This document shows, one piece after another, positions 1 to 8,183 of a DNA stretch of 39,510 nucleotides. The translations under genes were made by a program, and so were the position numbers. The stretch covers positions 1 through 39,510 of the forward strand of contig NZ_WJFC01000117.1 in NCBI RefSeq assembly GCF_009725235.1, written 5' to 3'. The DNA is from Scytonema sp. UIC 10036 (GTDB taxonomy: Bacteria; Cyanobacteriota; Cyanobacteriia; Cyanobacteriales; Nostocaceae). How positions within the stretch are numbered: the first letter of the stretch is position 1; every line of letters begins with the position of its first letter. The notes beneath the pieces are model-generated. The model was given only the letters and a program-made list of their open reading frames with translations. It was not told the DNA's origin and ran no database searches.

Positions 1-5
1 CCCCC

Positions 6-1034
6 CTACCCCCTCACCCGATTCATCAGCCACTTAAACCGAGTACCAGCTAACAATGTTGGCTCTAGCACATCAAGAGGAATTTCATCTTCATACTCAA
101 TGTCATCTGCCATTTGTTGGTCTTTGTTATATGCTTGTTGACCGAACCCACGCTGCACTAAGCCTTCCCGCAAGCGGTCAATTAACACCAGGGAAATAGC
201 ACGATAGAAACGAGTTGCAAAACCGCGATCGCGTTGCAACTTTTCTCTTAACATTTCCTGGGGTATAGCTAACAGCAATGAGTTTTCAGCACATTTAATC
301 GTTGCAGATGCTGTCCCTGCTTCCACAAAAGACATCTCACCGACAATTTCTCCACTTGCTCGTCGAGCAAGCTCTCGTTCTACTAATTGCCCATCTTTCA
401 TCATAGAAAATAACACTGCCAAATTGCCTTTCAGCAAAATGTACAAAGCGTCTACTGGTTGGTCTTGTTGAATCAACACTGTTCCCGTCACTGCATCTTC
501 TCGCCGACCACGAGTTACCATCCAGTCAATATCATTATCATTAAGAACAGCAAAGACAAACAGCACTTTTCTCAGTGCTTGGCTGGGTATAATTTTGTTT
601 TGCGCTAGTAATTTCGAGAGACTCCGCAATCGAGAGGATAGTATAATAGTCACCTCTTGATAGAATCGCGCTGCAAAATCTGGATCTTTCTCCATTTTGA
701 TTTGCAACTGCCGTTTGGAAAGCGACAGCACCCGCGTTGGCTCTACAGTTTTGACTGTTGCAGACGGGTAGCGATCGTCAACAAAAGACATTTCTCCGAT
801 GACGTCCCCTTGACCGCAACGAACAATTTCCTGGTCAAGGTCAGAACCCTGTTGAGAAATGAGGACTGCTACGGTACCATCAAGAATAAAGTAAATCGAG
901 TCACAAGGTTGACCTTCCTGAATGAGAAGCTCTGCAATAGGTAGGGTCTGCTGCACCCCAATTTGAGCAATCCACTCCAAATCTGTTGACTGCAAAACTT
1001 TTAAATTGTCAAGTTGGGTCAGTACAGGTGTCAT
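6..1034 (-). CDS. Tandem cyclic-nucleotide-binding-domain protein
   Basis: The 342-residue protein consists of two consecutive CAP/CRP-type cNMP-binding beta-barrels, roughly residues 10-130 and 165-285, each with the loop GEMSFV (residues 80-85 and 232-237). There is no helix-turn-helix, kinase or channel segment, so it is not a CRP transcription factor; it more likely acts by protein contact. In CAP the phosphate-binding cassette has an Arg just before Ser-Ala; here the matching triplets read PSA (90-92) and ASA (242-244), so that Arg is absent from both domains and classical cAMP binding is doubtful (inference). The C-terminus is acidic, then basic. It is transcribed away from chlI and lies about 6 kb from the RiPP genes. 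Proteins of this shape occur near bacteriocin exporters in cyanobacteria, but no exporter is visible here. Confidence 0.85.
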   Translation of the reverse strand: MTPVLTQLDNLKVLQSTDLEWIAQIGVQQTLPIAELLIQEGQPCDSIYFILDGTVAVLISQQGSDLDQEIVRCGQGDVIGEMSFVDDRYPSATVKTVEPTRVLSLSKRQLQIKMEKDPDFAARFYQEVTIILSSRLRSLSKLLAQNKIIPSQALRKVLFVFAVLNDNDIDWMVTRGRREDAVTGTVLIQQDQPVDALYILLKGNLAVLFSMMKDGQLVERELARRASGEIVGEMSFVEAGTASATIKCAENSLLLAIPQEMLREKLQRDRGFATRFYRAISLVLIDRLREGLVQRGFGQQAYNKDQQMADDIEYEDEIPLDVLEPTLLAGTRFKWLMNRVRG

Positions 1035-1115
1035 AGTTGAGATAAGACAGACTAGGTATCTTTCTTAAAGTACCCAGTCCAGACCTCGATCCAACATATT
1101 TCAATTTCAAGTGGA

Positions 1116-1412
1116 TTATAAAGTTTGAAAAACGTACAAAAACCCAAAGCCACTCATTATCAAAAATAAAAATGCTGCTAATTGATTGATGCGTGTCTCT
1201 GGTGTAGGAGCAATGGCTTCTCGTACCAATATAGAAATTGATGCTCCAACTACCAAACTCCAACCAAGTATCATGTACGGAGACTCCAATGTAATCTGCC
1301 AAACGAGTAGCAATGCGATCGCCACCAAAACCATCGTCATCTCCACAAACCGAGGAGGGTTGTACTGGCTCGATAAAATAAACGTACTAAACCAAAAGCG
1401 CCAAAATCTCAT
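1116..1412 (-). CDS. Small predicted membrane protein
   Basis: This 98-residue product has three hydrophobic stretches, at about residues 27-40, 46-63 and 79-96, separated by a short charged loop (REAIAPTPETR). That pattern suggests a three-helix inner- or thylakoid-membrane protein. No catalytic motif is visible and I do not recognise a family. The start at 1412 gives a Trp/Phe-rich amphipathic N-terminus and has no clear Shine-Dalgarno sequence; a later Met at about residue 25 is possible. It lies between the cNMP protein and chlI on the same strand. The spacer to chlI is a tandem repeat array, so joint transcription is uncertain. The match of hydrophobic segments to a compact small protein makes it likely real, but its function is unknown. 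Confidence 0.6.
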   Translation of the reverse strand: MRFWRFWFSTFILSSQYNPPRFVEMTMVLVAIALLLVWQITLESPYMILGWSLVVGASISILVREAIAPTPETRINQLAAFLFLIMSGFGFLYVFQTL

Positions 1413-1430
1413 AATAATGTCGTTGGTTAT

Positions 1431-1548
1431 TGGTCAAGTGTCATTGGTCAAGTGTCATTGGTCAAGTGTCATTGGTCAAGTGTCATTGGTCAAGTGTCAT
1501 TGGTCGTTTACAAAGGACAAATGACACTTGACAAATGACACTTGACTC
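1431..1548. repeat. STRR-type tandem array with inverted second half
   Basis: A 14-bp unit (TGGTCAAGTGTCAT, itself two related heptamers) is repeated about five times from 1439. It is followed by the reverse-complement form (AATGACACTTGAC) about twice up to 1548, so the RNA could fold into a long hairpin. It fills the gap between chlI and the small membrane protein. Confidence 0.9.
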
Positions 1549-1552
1549 ATAA

Positions 1553-2668
1553 CTAACTTCTAACCTTTTGTCCCGTACCGTTTTTTTGTGCGGTATCTTC
1601 AGGGATTTCTACGCCAAAAACGCGACCAAAAGCTTTTTCTACCTTGTAGCCAGAATCAATGGACTCCAAGGGGTCTTTCCGCAATCTATGACGCAAACAC
1701 AAAGTAATTACGCGCCGAATATCATCAACTGTTACTTCGTTTCGCCCTTCAAATGCGGTTATTGCTTTAGCAGCGCGGTTGGTGACAATATCGCCCCGCA
1801 ATCCATCTACATCCAGTTCAGAACAAACTTCAGAGATTTTGACCCGTAAATCGTAATCAATTGTAACAGTCGGTAAAAGCTGTTGGGCATTAACAATTTT
1901 TTGCTGTAGTTCTTCCTGCTGAGATTTGTACTTTTCCAAAAATGCTGGAGGATTTTGGTCAAATTCTGCCCGTTGTTCCACAATTTGCACTCGTAAAGCT
2001 GGTTCTTTCACTGTATGAATTTCAGCGTGCATGCCAAAGCGATCGAGGAGTTGAGGGCGCAGTTCCCCTTCTTCTGGGTTCCCGGAACCCACTAGCACAA
2101 AACGCGCTGGGTGACGAATGGAGATCCCTTCCCTTTCTACTGTATTCCAGCCACTTGCAGCAGAGTCAAGAAGCACATCTACAAGGTGGTCATCTAACAA
2201 GTTCACTTCATCTACATAGAGGATACCCCGATTGGCTTTTGCCAACAATCCCGGTTCAAAGGCTTTAACACCTTCTGATAAAGCTTTTTCAATGTCAATG
2301 GTACCGCAAACCCGGTCCTCTGTAGCTCCTAATGGCAAGTCTACCATTATCACTTTTTTCTGAACTATAGGAATATCCGCACCTTGCTCTAATTGTTGGC
2401 GGACTTCATCGCTCATCAAATCGGGGTCGTTGGGATGGCTGTTAAATGGGTCATTAGCAACGACAGGGATTTCTGGTAGCAAGTCAGCCAGCGCCCGGAT
2501 AGTGGTAGATTTTCCCGTACCGCGATCGCCCATAATCATAACACCACCAATTTTCGGGTCAATCACGTTCAACAGCAGAGCCAGTTTCATTTCTTCCTGA
2601 CCCACAATTGCTGTAAATGGAAATACCACACGACGCGCACTTGCGGTGGCTTGAGCAGTTGGACTCAC
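1553..2668 (-). CDS. chlI: Magnesium chelatase subunit I (ChlI)
   Basis: ChlI is the AAA+ motor subunit of magnesium chelatase. With ChlD and ChlH it inserts Mg2+ into protoporphyrin IX, the first committed step of chlorophyll synthesis. The 371-residue length is normal for the family. Visible features are the Walker A motif GDRGTGKST (47-55), Walker B ending LYVDE (150-154) followed by the family-typical NLLDDH, and the sensor/arginine-finger region around [20 protein letters not shown]. The start is GTG at 2666-2668, giving the [13 protein letters not shown]-terminus typical of cyanobacterial ChlI. No other chelatase subunit gene is adjacent, which is usual in cyanobacteria. Nothing in the sequence looks damaged. 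Confidence 0.97.
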   Translation of the reverse strand: MSPTAQATASARRVVFPFTAIVGQEEMKLALLLNVIDPKIGGVMIMGDRGTGKSTTIRALADLLPEIPVVANDPFNSHPNDPDLMSDEVRQQLEQGADIPIVQKKVIMVDLPLGATEDRVCGTIDIEKALSEGVKAFEPGLLAKANRGILYVDEVNLLDDHLVDVLLDSAASGWNTVEREGISIRHPARFVLVGSGNPEEGELRPQLLDRFGMHAEIHTVKEPALRVQIVEQRAEFDQNPPAFLEKYKSQQEELQQKIVNAQQLLPTVTIDYDLRVKISEVCSELDVDGLRGDIVTNRAAKAITAFEGRNEVTVDDIRRVITLCLRHRLRKDPLESIDSGYKVEKAFGRVFGVEIPEDTAQKNGTGQKVRS

Positions 2669-3437
2669 GCTTGTTACCTATCTATGATATTTTTTATTAC
2701 CGTCTTTATTGTGCCATAGGTAGGGGATAGGGGATAGGGGTAGGGCAAACGCATTAAAATTTGTTAAAAGTGAGCTTGACAAAACTCAGTAGATATGGGT
2801 TGTTTGCTGAGAGGAGATTTAACTGCTAGCTCGGCAACTGCCTGATTATGTGATGAATTCAGTAATCAGTTCAATCAATTGAAGAAGAAGTCAGCTATAC
2901 AGAATTCAGAATTCAGCAATCTTTGGGATCTTCGTCTTCCCCAACCAATTGTAGACACCGTGTTAACTGTCGTTTTTTCAACCCCTTTATTCATCCACCA
3001 GTCGTTTAACATAAAGCTGATCTGACGACTGACACCTTTATTCTTTGAGGATAAAGCAACCATTAATGACAAACAAAAAGCTTACATTCAAAGCTTTTGC
3101 GTCTTCTGCCATCGACGAGCGAATTTCTGCCTTCATGTACTAGCTTTGATTGTGTTTCATATAAAAGAAAACATCTGTAATATAACGTAAGTTCGACGAA
3201 GCCAAAGCAGACCTCACCCCAAACCCCTCAGTTGAAAAAAATCCATTTCTAAAGACAAGCTAAAGGTCAAAGAGGAAATTAGCAATAGGGTGGAGATTAT
3301 TAATAACGTACATTAGGTTCTTAACTCAATATGTAGAATAACTGTAGTTTTTATAATCAAACGATGTTACATGAAACATATCATCGTTATCACTGTCACT
3401 CAACAAACAGCCTCTAAGTAACTTTTACTACAATGGA
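2669..3437. other. 769-bp gene-free region between chlI and the histidine kinase
   Basis: The two flanking genes are divergent, so this stretch should hold both promoters. A G-run cluster lies at 2723-2745 (GGGG, GGGG, GGGG, GGG with 2-3 nt spacers), a possible G-quadruplex about 55 bp upstream of chlI. Short GAATTCAG repeats occur near 2895-2915. The rest is AT-rich with no convincing gene; the 65-codon open frame on the minus strand at 2875-3072 has no recognisable composition or ribosome site. Confidence 0.5.
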
Positions 3438-3443
3438 TTGGCT

Positions 3444-4733
3444 ATGACTGCAGGCAATTATATCTCAGGGAAACTCAATTCTAAAGTTACACAACAGATA
3501 GAAGAATTAGCTCAATCAAGGAATACTAATACTCGCAAGCAAGTGTCCCGTAAGATTAATCAGTGCAGCCAGATACAAAAAGAACTGCGGTCACATGAAC
3601 AGCTATTCCGAGATACATTTGATTGTGCTCCTGTTGGTATGGCTCATGTTGGTTTAGATGGTAAGTGGCTACTAGTCAACCATAAGCTGTGCGATATAGT
3701 TGGTTACACGCAGCAACAATTAGAGTCTCAAGCTTGCTGGGATATAACTTATCCTGAAGATCTCAAAGCTGAGCAAGAGTACTTTCACCAAATGTTGGCT
3801 TGCGAAATCCAAACTTACTCAATGGAGAAGCGCTACATCCATAAAAATGGCTCCTGCGTTTGGACTGATATCAATGTGTCACTTGTGCTGGAGTCAAATG
3901 GAGCGCCAAAGTACTTTATTTATGTTGTTAACGATATCTCTTCTCATAAACAAGCAGAAGTAAAATTTCAACAGTCTTTACAAGAAGAAAAAGATTTCAG
4001 CGAACAGAGAGCTAGATTTGTTTGTATGGTTTCCCATGAATTACGGATACCACTGCATCTTATCTCATTTTCTACAAGTTTGCTAAAACGTCACAGTCAT
4101 CAATGGAACCAGGAAAAAAAACTTAAGTATTTCGATCGCATTCAAACAGCAGTTGAGCATCTCAGTGAGTTGATGGATAATGTTTTGATGATTGGGCGTT
4201 CGGAAGCAGGTAAACTGACTTATGAGCCAAGAGCGATCGATTTACAGCTATTCTGTTATGATTTAGTGACTCAGTTGCAAATGAGACACAACAGTCAGCA
4301 CCATCTTACTTTTACAAGTCATGGTGAAGGCTCTACAGTTTATGTTGATGACAAATTGTTGCAACCAATTCTTACAAATCTACTTGATAATGCGATTAAG
4401 TATTCTCCAAATGGCAGTACAGTAGTTCTGGAACTTTCTTATGCGGACAAAGAAGCTATTTTCCAGATTAAAGATCGAGGGGTTGGGATAGCGGCTACAG
4501 ATCTACAGCGGCTTTTTGAGCCGTTTTATCGAGGTAAGAATGTTGGTGACATACACGGAAACGGATTGGGGTTGGCTGTTGTCAAAAAACTTGTAGACTT
4601 ACATCGCGGTCAAATCTCTGTAGAGAGCGACATTGGCGTTGGTACAACTTTTACGATCGCAATCCCAACAGATAAATCATTGGGAGTAGAAGTTCTTCAT
4701 CCACCTATTATTAGGTTCCGATCAACCAGTTAA
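3444..4733 (+). CDS. PAS-domain sensor histidine kinase
   Basis: This soluble sensor kinase has about 429 residues. After a short polar N-terminus there is a PAS domain with its PAC extension (about residues 50-170; FDCAPVGMAHV... and ...YFIYVVNDIS). Then come the HisKA dimerisation helix with the phospho-accepting His in SHELRIP (His198) and an HATPase_c domain with N-box (NLLDNAIKYSP), G1 (DRGVGIA) and G2 (GNGLGLAVVKKLV). No membrane segment is present, so it senses something in the cytoplasm; the PAS ligand cannot be told. I chose ATG 3444; a TTG at 3438 in the same frame would add two residues, and neither has a strong ribosome site. It is followed by two receiver genes at 5118 and 5823, plausible partners by position. 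A hairpin 19 nt after the stop probably ends the transcript. Confidence 0.9.
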   Translation: MTAGNYISGKLNSKVTQQIEELAQSRNTNTRKQVSRKINQCSQIQKELRSHEQLFRDTFDCAPVGMAHVGLDGKWLLVNHKLCDIVGYTQQQLESQACWDITYPEDLKAEQEYFHQMLACEIQTYSMEKRYIHKNGSCVWTDINVSLVLESNGAPKYFIYVVNDISSHKQAEVKFQQSLQEEKDFSEQRARFVCMVSHELRIPLHLISFSTSLLKRHSHQWNQEKKLKYFDRIQTAVEHLSELMDNVLMIGRSEAGKLTYEPRAIDLQLFCYDLVTQLQMRHNSQHHLTFTSHGEGSTVYVDDKLLQPILTNLLDNAIKYSPNGSTVVLELSYADKEAIFQIKDRGVGIAATDLQRLFEPFYRGKNVGDIHGNGLGLAVVKKLVDLHRGQISVESDIGVGTTFTIAIPTDKSLGVEVLHPPIIRFRSTS

Positions 4734-4751
4734 TCTTTGTCAAACCTCTGA

Positions 4752-4774
4752 GACCATAGCCTTGAGCTATGGTC
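4752..4774 (+). terminator. Hairpin after the histidine kinase gene
   Basis: A perfect 9-bp stem (GACCATAGC / GCTATGGTC) with a 5-nt loop starts 18 nt after the kinase stop codon. There is no long T-run directly after it, so it may protect the 3' end rather than terminate on its own. Just downstream (4788-4819) lies a partial copy of the element described at 8184-8278 (shared core CCATTTTCAGGT). Confidence 0.6.
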
Positions 4775-5117
4775 CCAAACCTTATTTACAACCATTTTCA
4801 GGTCAATAAACTACAAGAGAAAGTTGGATACTTTTTTATTTGGAATCCCTTAAGTGAAAATTACTGTCATCAGATGCATCGTTATACAGATTTTGTGCAG
4901 AATATTAATCATAAACTAAAAAAATGGTAGTTTTTTCCATAATATTAGTCATTTTTATCAAAAAAATATCTTTGATAATTAAAGATGTATGTAAACACAA
5001 CATCTCTAGGTTATGCTAAGTTTAAATTGATTTAACTTAGATTAATTCAAGATTAATAAATAGCAGCAACAGCTATTTTTTAGTTGACTAGCAGCTAAGT
5101 AGTTGCACTCATGATTT
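4775..5117. other. AT-rich spacer before the lone receiver gene
   Basis: About 340 bp, very AT-rich, with the partial repeat at 4788-4819. It presumably contains the promoter of the receiver gene at 5118, but I cannot single out -10/-35 boxes with confidence. No coding frame is supported. Confidence 0.4.
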
Positions 5118-5477
5118 ATGAAAAAGATATTGGTGATTGAAGACGAGGCAGAAAGCCGAGAAATGTTTTTAGAATGTCTCAAAGAGGAAGGCTTCTGTGC
5201 TATTGGTGCAGCTAATGGTCGTGTCGGTGTCCAGATAGCACAGGAACAACTCCCAAATTTAGTAATTTGCGACATTAAAATGCCAGAACTCAATGGTTAT
5301 CAGGTTTTAAACACTTTACGACAAAACCCAGCAACAGCAAAAATTCCCTTGATTTTTGTTTCAGCCGGGACAAGTGACGTAGAACGGCGCTATGGTATTG
5401 AACTTGGAGCAAATGACTATCTCATAAAACCCTGCACTGCTGATGATTTGGTGACCGCGATCGCCAAAATTTGTTAG
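5118..5477 (+). CDS. Single-domain response regulator (receiver only)
   Basis: The 119-residue protein is one CheY-like receiver domain and nothing more. The acidic pocket (IEDE, residues 7-10), the phospho-accepting Asp52 in CDIKMP, the switch Ser in FVSAG and the invariant Lys in LIKPC are all present. Without an output domain it must act by protein contact or as a phosphate relay, for example between the upstream PAS kinase and another protein (inference). It is closely similar to the receiver of the next gene (both start KILVIEDEA.SREMFLECL..EGF), so the two arose by duplication, and they may compete for or share the same kinase. The ATG at 5118 gives the canonical KKILVIEDE start. Confidence 0.92.
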   Translation: MKKILVIEDEAESREMFLECLKEEGFCAIGAANGRVGVQIAQEQLPNLVICDIKMPELNGYQVLNTLRQNPATAKIPLIFVSAGTSDVERRYGIELGANDYLIKPCTADDLVTAIAKIC

Positions 5478-5533
5478 TTTTTATACTACTTAAATAACCT
5501 GGCATTTTTAACGGAAGGTTGTTCATTGGATAT

Positions 5534-5551
5534 CATCAAAAATTTTTGATG
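5534..5551. promoter_or_regulatory. Perfect 18-bp palindrome
   Basis: CATCAAAAATTTTTGATG is a perfect palindrome 57 bp after the lone receiver gene and about 270 bp before the AraC-type regulator. It could be a weak hairpin terminator or an operator. The remainder of the 345-bp gap (5478-5822) is AT-rich with no coding frame. Confidence 0.4.
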
Positions 5552-5822
5552 CAGATTCTCTACGAAATTATACTTTTTGTAAAATTTAAATATATGCTCT
5601 AGGAGAAAAAAATTAAAATTTTTCTTGTAATATAATACTGTACGTAGCTGCTCTTAGGCTTGTATTTAAGAGTATTCTCTGCTATGTGAAAATAAGAATG
5701 AGTTTAACTATACACAGATAGTATAGTAATGTTAAATCCTTGATAAATCATCTAAAGGAGTATTCTTATCCTGAATTCTTTATTCTTTTTTTAGACAAGG
5801 CTGAAAATTTCAGAGGCGAAGC

Positions 5823-6626
5823 ATGACAAAGATTTTAGTCATTGAAGATGAAGCTCAAAGCCGAGAAATGTTTCTAGAATGTTTAGAAACAGAAGGTTTC
5901 AACGTTATTGGTGCAGAAAATGGTGTTGTTGGAGTCCAGCAAGCAAGGGAGCATTTACCAGATTTAGTCATTTGCGATATTATCATGCCGGAATTAGATG
6001 GTTATGGTGTCTTGAATACATTGCGCCAGAATCCAGTAACAGCAGTTATTCCGTTCATTTTTTTGACGGCTAAGGGTGGAAAAGCGGAATTACGTCAAGG
6101 GATGAAGTTGGGAGCAGATGACTATCTGACCAAACCTTCTACAGTAGAAGATGTGTTAGAAGCCATCTCCATCCGACTCGAAAAACAAACAGCTTTGAAG
6201 CAGTGGTATGCTAGTTTGCATCAGATAAATGTAGCATCAGAGTTAGAGCCAACCACTAAAGTTGTTGAAAAAGAGTCAATTTTTCCTCCTTGTCCGCATC
6301 TGAATGAAGTCTTTCAGTTTATAGAGGCAAACTATCAGCAACCGATTAGTTTATGTGATGTAGCCCAAGCAGTTGGTTACGCTCCTAGTTATTTAACCGA
6401 TCTTATGCGTCGCCTTACAGGACAAACAATAAACCGTTGGATAGTCGAGCGTCGAATGGCTGCAGCACGCTCCTTGTTATTAGAAACTAACCAGTCAGTA
6501 GAGCAGATTGCAGAGGTAGTAGGGTATCAGAATACAGGTCATTTCTTCCGTCAATTTCGTAAATATATAGGAACTACTCCTCAAGCTTGGAGGAACTCCA
6601 ACCGTACTCAATCCCACTCCCACTAA
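5823..6626 (+). CDS. Response regulator with AraC-type DNA-binding domain
   Basis: The 267-residue protein joins an N-terminal receiver (about 1-120; IEDE acidic pocket, phospho-Asp52 in CDIIMP, switch Thr in FLTAKG, Lys in LTKPS) to a C-terminal AraC/XylS double helix-turn-helix (about 160-258). The first helix pair lies around ISLCDVAQAVGYAPSYLTDLM, and the second in the family signature from VEQIAEVVGYQNTGHFFRQF to GTTPQAW. Such proteins activate or repress promoters as dimers on direct repeats once phosphorylated. The receiver is a paralogue of the one at 5118. It ends 185 bp before the first RiPP precursor on the same strand, so the RiPP genes are a natural candidate target; the direct repeat at 6707-6737 could be its site (inference). 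Confidence 0.93.
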   Translation: MTKILVIEDEAQSREMFLECLETEGFNVIGAENGVVGVQQAREHLPDLVICDIIMPELDGYGVLNTLRQNPVTAVIPFIFLTAKGGKAELRQGMKLGADDYLTKPSTVEDVLEAISIRLEKQTALKQWYASLHQINVASELEPTTKVVEKESIFPPCPHLNEVFQFIEANYQQPISLCDVAQAVGYAPSYLTDLMRRLTGQTINRWIVERRMAAARSLLLETNQSVEQIAEVVGYQNTGHFFRQFRKYIGTTPQAWRNSNRTQSHSH

Positions 6627-6706
6627 AACTTTGTATTCCTAAGGATGAAAATAGCCCACATCATTACAAGAACATCTAGTTTTTGTTACAAAAATTCATT
6701 TTAAAA

Positions 6707-6737
6707 AGCGAAAAAAAGACGAATCAAGAGCGAAAAA
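6707..6737 (+). promoter_or_regulatory. Direct repeat AGCGAAAAA x2 upstream of RiPP precursor
   Basis: AGCGAAAAA occurs at 6707-6715 and again at 6729-6737, with starts 22 bp apart (two helical turns on one face), about 75 bp before the precursor start. AraC-family regulators often bind direct repeats with this geometry, and an AraC-type response regulator is the next gene upstream. This is inference from spacing only. Confidence 0.35.
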
Positions 6738-6811
6738 TCCGCTAATGTCATAAAGCTTAAGAAAGTTTAATTTGTAAGTTATACATTTTGAATCTTGGAT
6801 TTTAGCTTGTC

Positions 6812-7345
6812 ATGACAAACCCAATCAATACCTACAAAGTTCTTTTGGAAAAGCTTTGGAATGATGAAGGTTTTAAAAACTCCTTCATAACAGATCCAAA
6901 GACTATCCTGTTAGAGCATGGTGTTAATGTTCCAGAATCTTTAGAAAAGATTGAAGTTCATGAAGATAGACCAGATTTGCAGAATTACATTTTGCCGAGA
7001 AAAGAGCAATTAGAAAGATATGTTCTGGATGAAGAAAACCATATTATCTCGCAAGTCATCAGACAATCTTTAGCAGATGACACTTTAAAAGCCAAACTGC
7101 TTCAAAACCCTAAAGCTGGTATTAAAGAGATGACAGGTCAGGACATCCCTGATAGTTTAACCATTTGCTTTTATGAAGATACACCAAGTGTCAAACATCT
7201 TATTATCCCCATAAATCCAAATAATCAAGAACTCAATGACTCTCAATTAGAAATGGTTGCAGGTGGTCTGGTGAAACTAATTTCTATTCAACCAGAGACT
7301 ACGGGATTAATTGCAGTTGATCCGATCGCAATCGATCGTATTTAA
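6812..7345 (+). CDS. RiPP precursor with two tandem NHLP leader domains
   Basis: The 177-residue protein has two nitrile-hydratase-alpha-like (NHLP) leader domains in series. The first is residues ~8-61 (LEKLWNDEGFKNSF, DPKTILLEHGVNVPE, then NYILP); the second is ~80-133 (SLADDTLKAKLLQNPKAG, then HLIIP). A typical acidic end (DSQLEMVAGG) leads to a Gly-Gly cleavage site at 151-152. The 25-residue core has no Cys, one Ser and two Thr, and is mostly aliphatic with two Asp-Pro/Ile-Asp turns. NHLP precursors normally have one such domain, so the duplication is odd. The single Cys is in the second leader. No modifying enzyme of obvious match follows directly; the Cys-rich gene at 7419 and the LanM at 8281 are candidates. 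The start lacks a strong ribosome site. Confidence 0.85.
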   Translation: MTNPINTYKVLLEKLWNDEGFKNSFITDPKTILLEHGVNVPESLEKIEVHEDRPDLQNYILPRKEQLERYVLDEENHIISQVIRQSLADDTLKAKLLQNPKAGIKEMTGQDIPDSLTICFYEDTPSVKHLIIPINPNNQELNDSQLEMVAGGLVKLISIQPETTGLIAVDPIAIDRI

Positions 7346-7360
7346 TTCTAAGTTTACTCA

Positions 7361-7391
7361 GATCCCCGACTTCTTAAAGAAGTCGGGGATC
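7361..7391. terminator. Perfect 14-bp hairpin element (copy 1 of 3)
   Basis: GATCCCCGACTTCT pairs perfectly with AGAAGTCGGGGATC around a 3-nt loop, 15 nt after the tandem-leader precursor. Relatives lie at 11824-11858 and 15147-15177, always next to a RiPP precursor gene. It can act in both directions, and probably attenuates read-through into the 7419 gene so that precursor is made in excess (inference). Confidence 0.65.
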
Positions 7392-7418
7392 TTGCAACCC
7401 TTCATGAGGAGCTATTTT

Positions 7419-8126
7419 ATGGAAAAATTTTCTTCCTCTCAAAATCAGTTACCTTATCAAGCTAAGCGGATTGAGCCAGAAGACTTAAAGCCTATTGCAC
7501 TTCAAGTTCGTAAAAGAGCAATAGAGGCTCGCTCAGTTGCTATGCTTAAATCCATTCAAATGTCTTCTTACAACCTTGGTGGATGGGGAAGTTTATTTGA
7601 AGAGAATGTATCTCAACCTTTCAACTTAAATGTAGATCTTGACAGTGTTTCTAAGGACAATAAGTACCCACAAACGCAATCTACCTTTGATAAAAGCTTA
7701 AACGATAGTAATCACTTAGACTCATTACATTCAAAGACAATACCTCTTTGCCCTAGTGGGCGATCGGAGCCTGATAAGTCTGTGGTTTTTGGTGTCGTTG
7801 GAGGAACAGTAGAAACACCGGAAGTAAGCTATTTGTCTACAACGGTACTAGTTAACGAAAATATTTCAGAATTATCTGGTTCTGTCGAACCTACAGAAAT
7901 TTTTCGTATAGCTTCTACTTGTGCGGGTAGTAACTGCAAGCACTTTGATGGAGCTGAGTGCCGCCTTGCTACAAAAATTGTGGAAGAACTACTTCCCGTT
8001 GTTGAAGCGTTACCACCTTGTCAAATACGTCCTCATTGTCGTTGGTGGCAACAAGAAGGAAAAGCTGCTTGTTACAGATGTCCTCAAGTGGTGACAGATA
8101 ATTACTATCAAAAACATTGGTTTTGA
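7419..8126 (+). CDS. Uncharacterised protein with Cys-rich C-terminal domain
   Basis: The 235-residue product starts at ATG 7419 with AGGAG 7 nt upstream; an earlier in-frame ATG at 7404 overlaps that site and is less likely. Residues 1-60 are basic and helical, and about 60-160 are polar and low in conserved features. The last ~65 residues hold seven Cys in a tight pattern: CAGSNC, then C in GAEC, LPPC, RPHC with Trp-Trp, and KAACYRC near the end. This suggests a Zn or Fe-S site. I do not recognise a named family; I believe similar Cys-rich tails occur in other cyanobacterial proteins but cannot verify it. It follows the tandem-leader precursor after a hairpin and converges with lanM, so a role in that peptide's maturation, immunity or handling is plausible but unproven. 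Confidence 0.75.
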   Translation: MEKFSSSQNQLPYQAKRIEPEDLKPIALQVRKRAIEARSVAMLKSIQMSSYNLGGWGSLFEENVSQPFNLNVDLDSVSKDNKYPQTQSTFDKSLNDSNHLDSLHSKTIPLCPSGRSEPDKSVVFGVVGGTVETPEVSYLSTTVLVNENISELSGSVEPTEIFRIASTCAGSNCKHFDGAECRLATKIVEELLPVVEALPPCQIRPHCRWWQQEGKAACYRCPQVVTDNYYQKHWF

Positions 8127-8135
8127 TGAGTTGTA

Positions 8136-8175
8136 GGATTTGCAACTTCTTGAAGGAAGAAGTTGTCGCGAATCC
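8136..8175. terminator. Hairpin after the Cys-rich gene
   Basis: GGATT..AACTTCTT pairs with AAGAAGTT..AATCC around GAAGG, 10 nt after the stop. The CTTCTT/AAGAAG core resembles the three hairpins noted inside the RiPP locus. Confidence 0.5.
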
Positions 8176-8183
8176 GAACAACA

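Noticed and set aside
2875..3072. 65-codon open frame on the minus strand
   Set aside because: It has no ribosome site and no recognisable domain, and it overlaps short repeats; likely chance.
7311..7418. N-terminal extension of the Cys-rich 7419 gene back to 7311
   Set aside because: It would overlap the end of the precursor gene and run through the perfect hairpin; AGGAG before ATG 7419 fits better.
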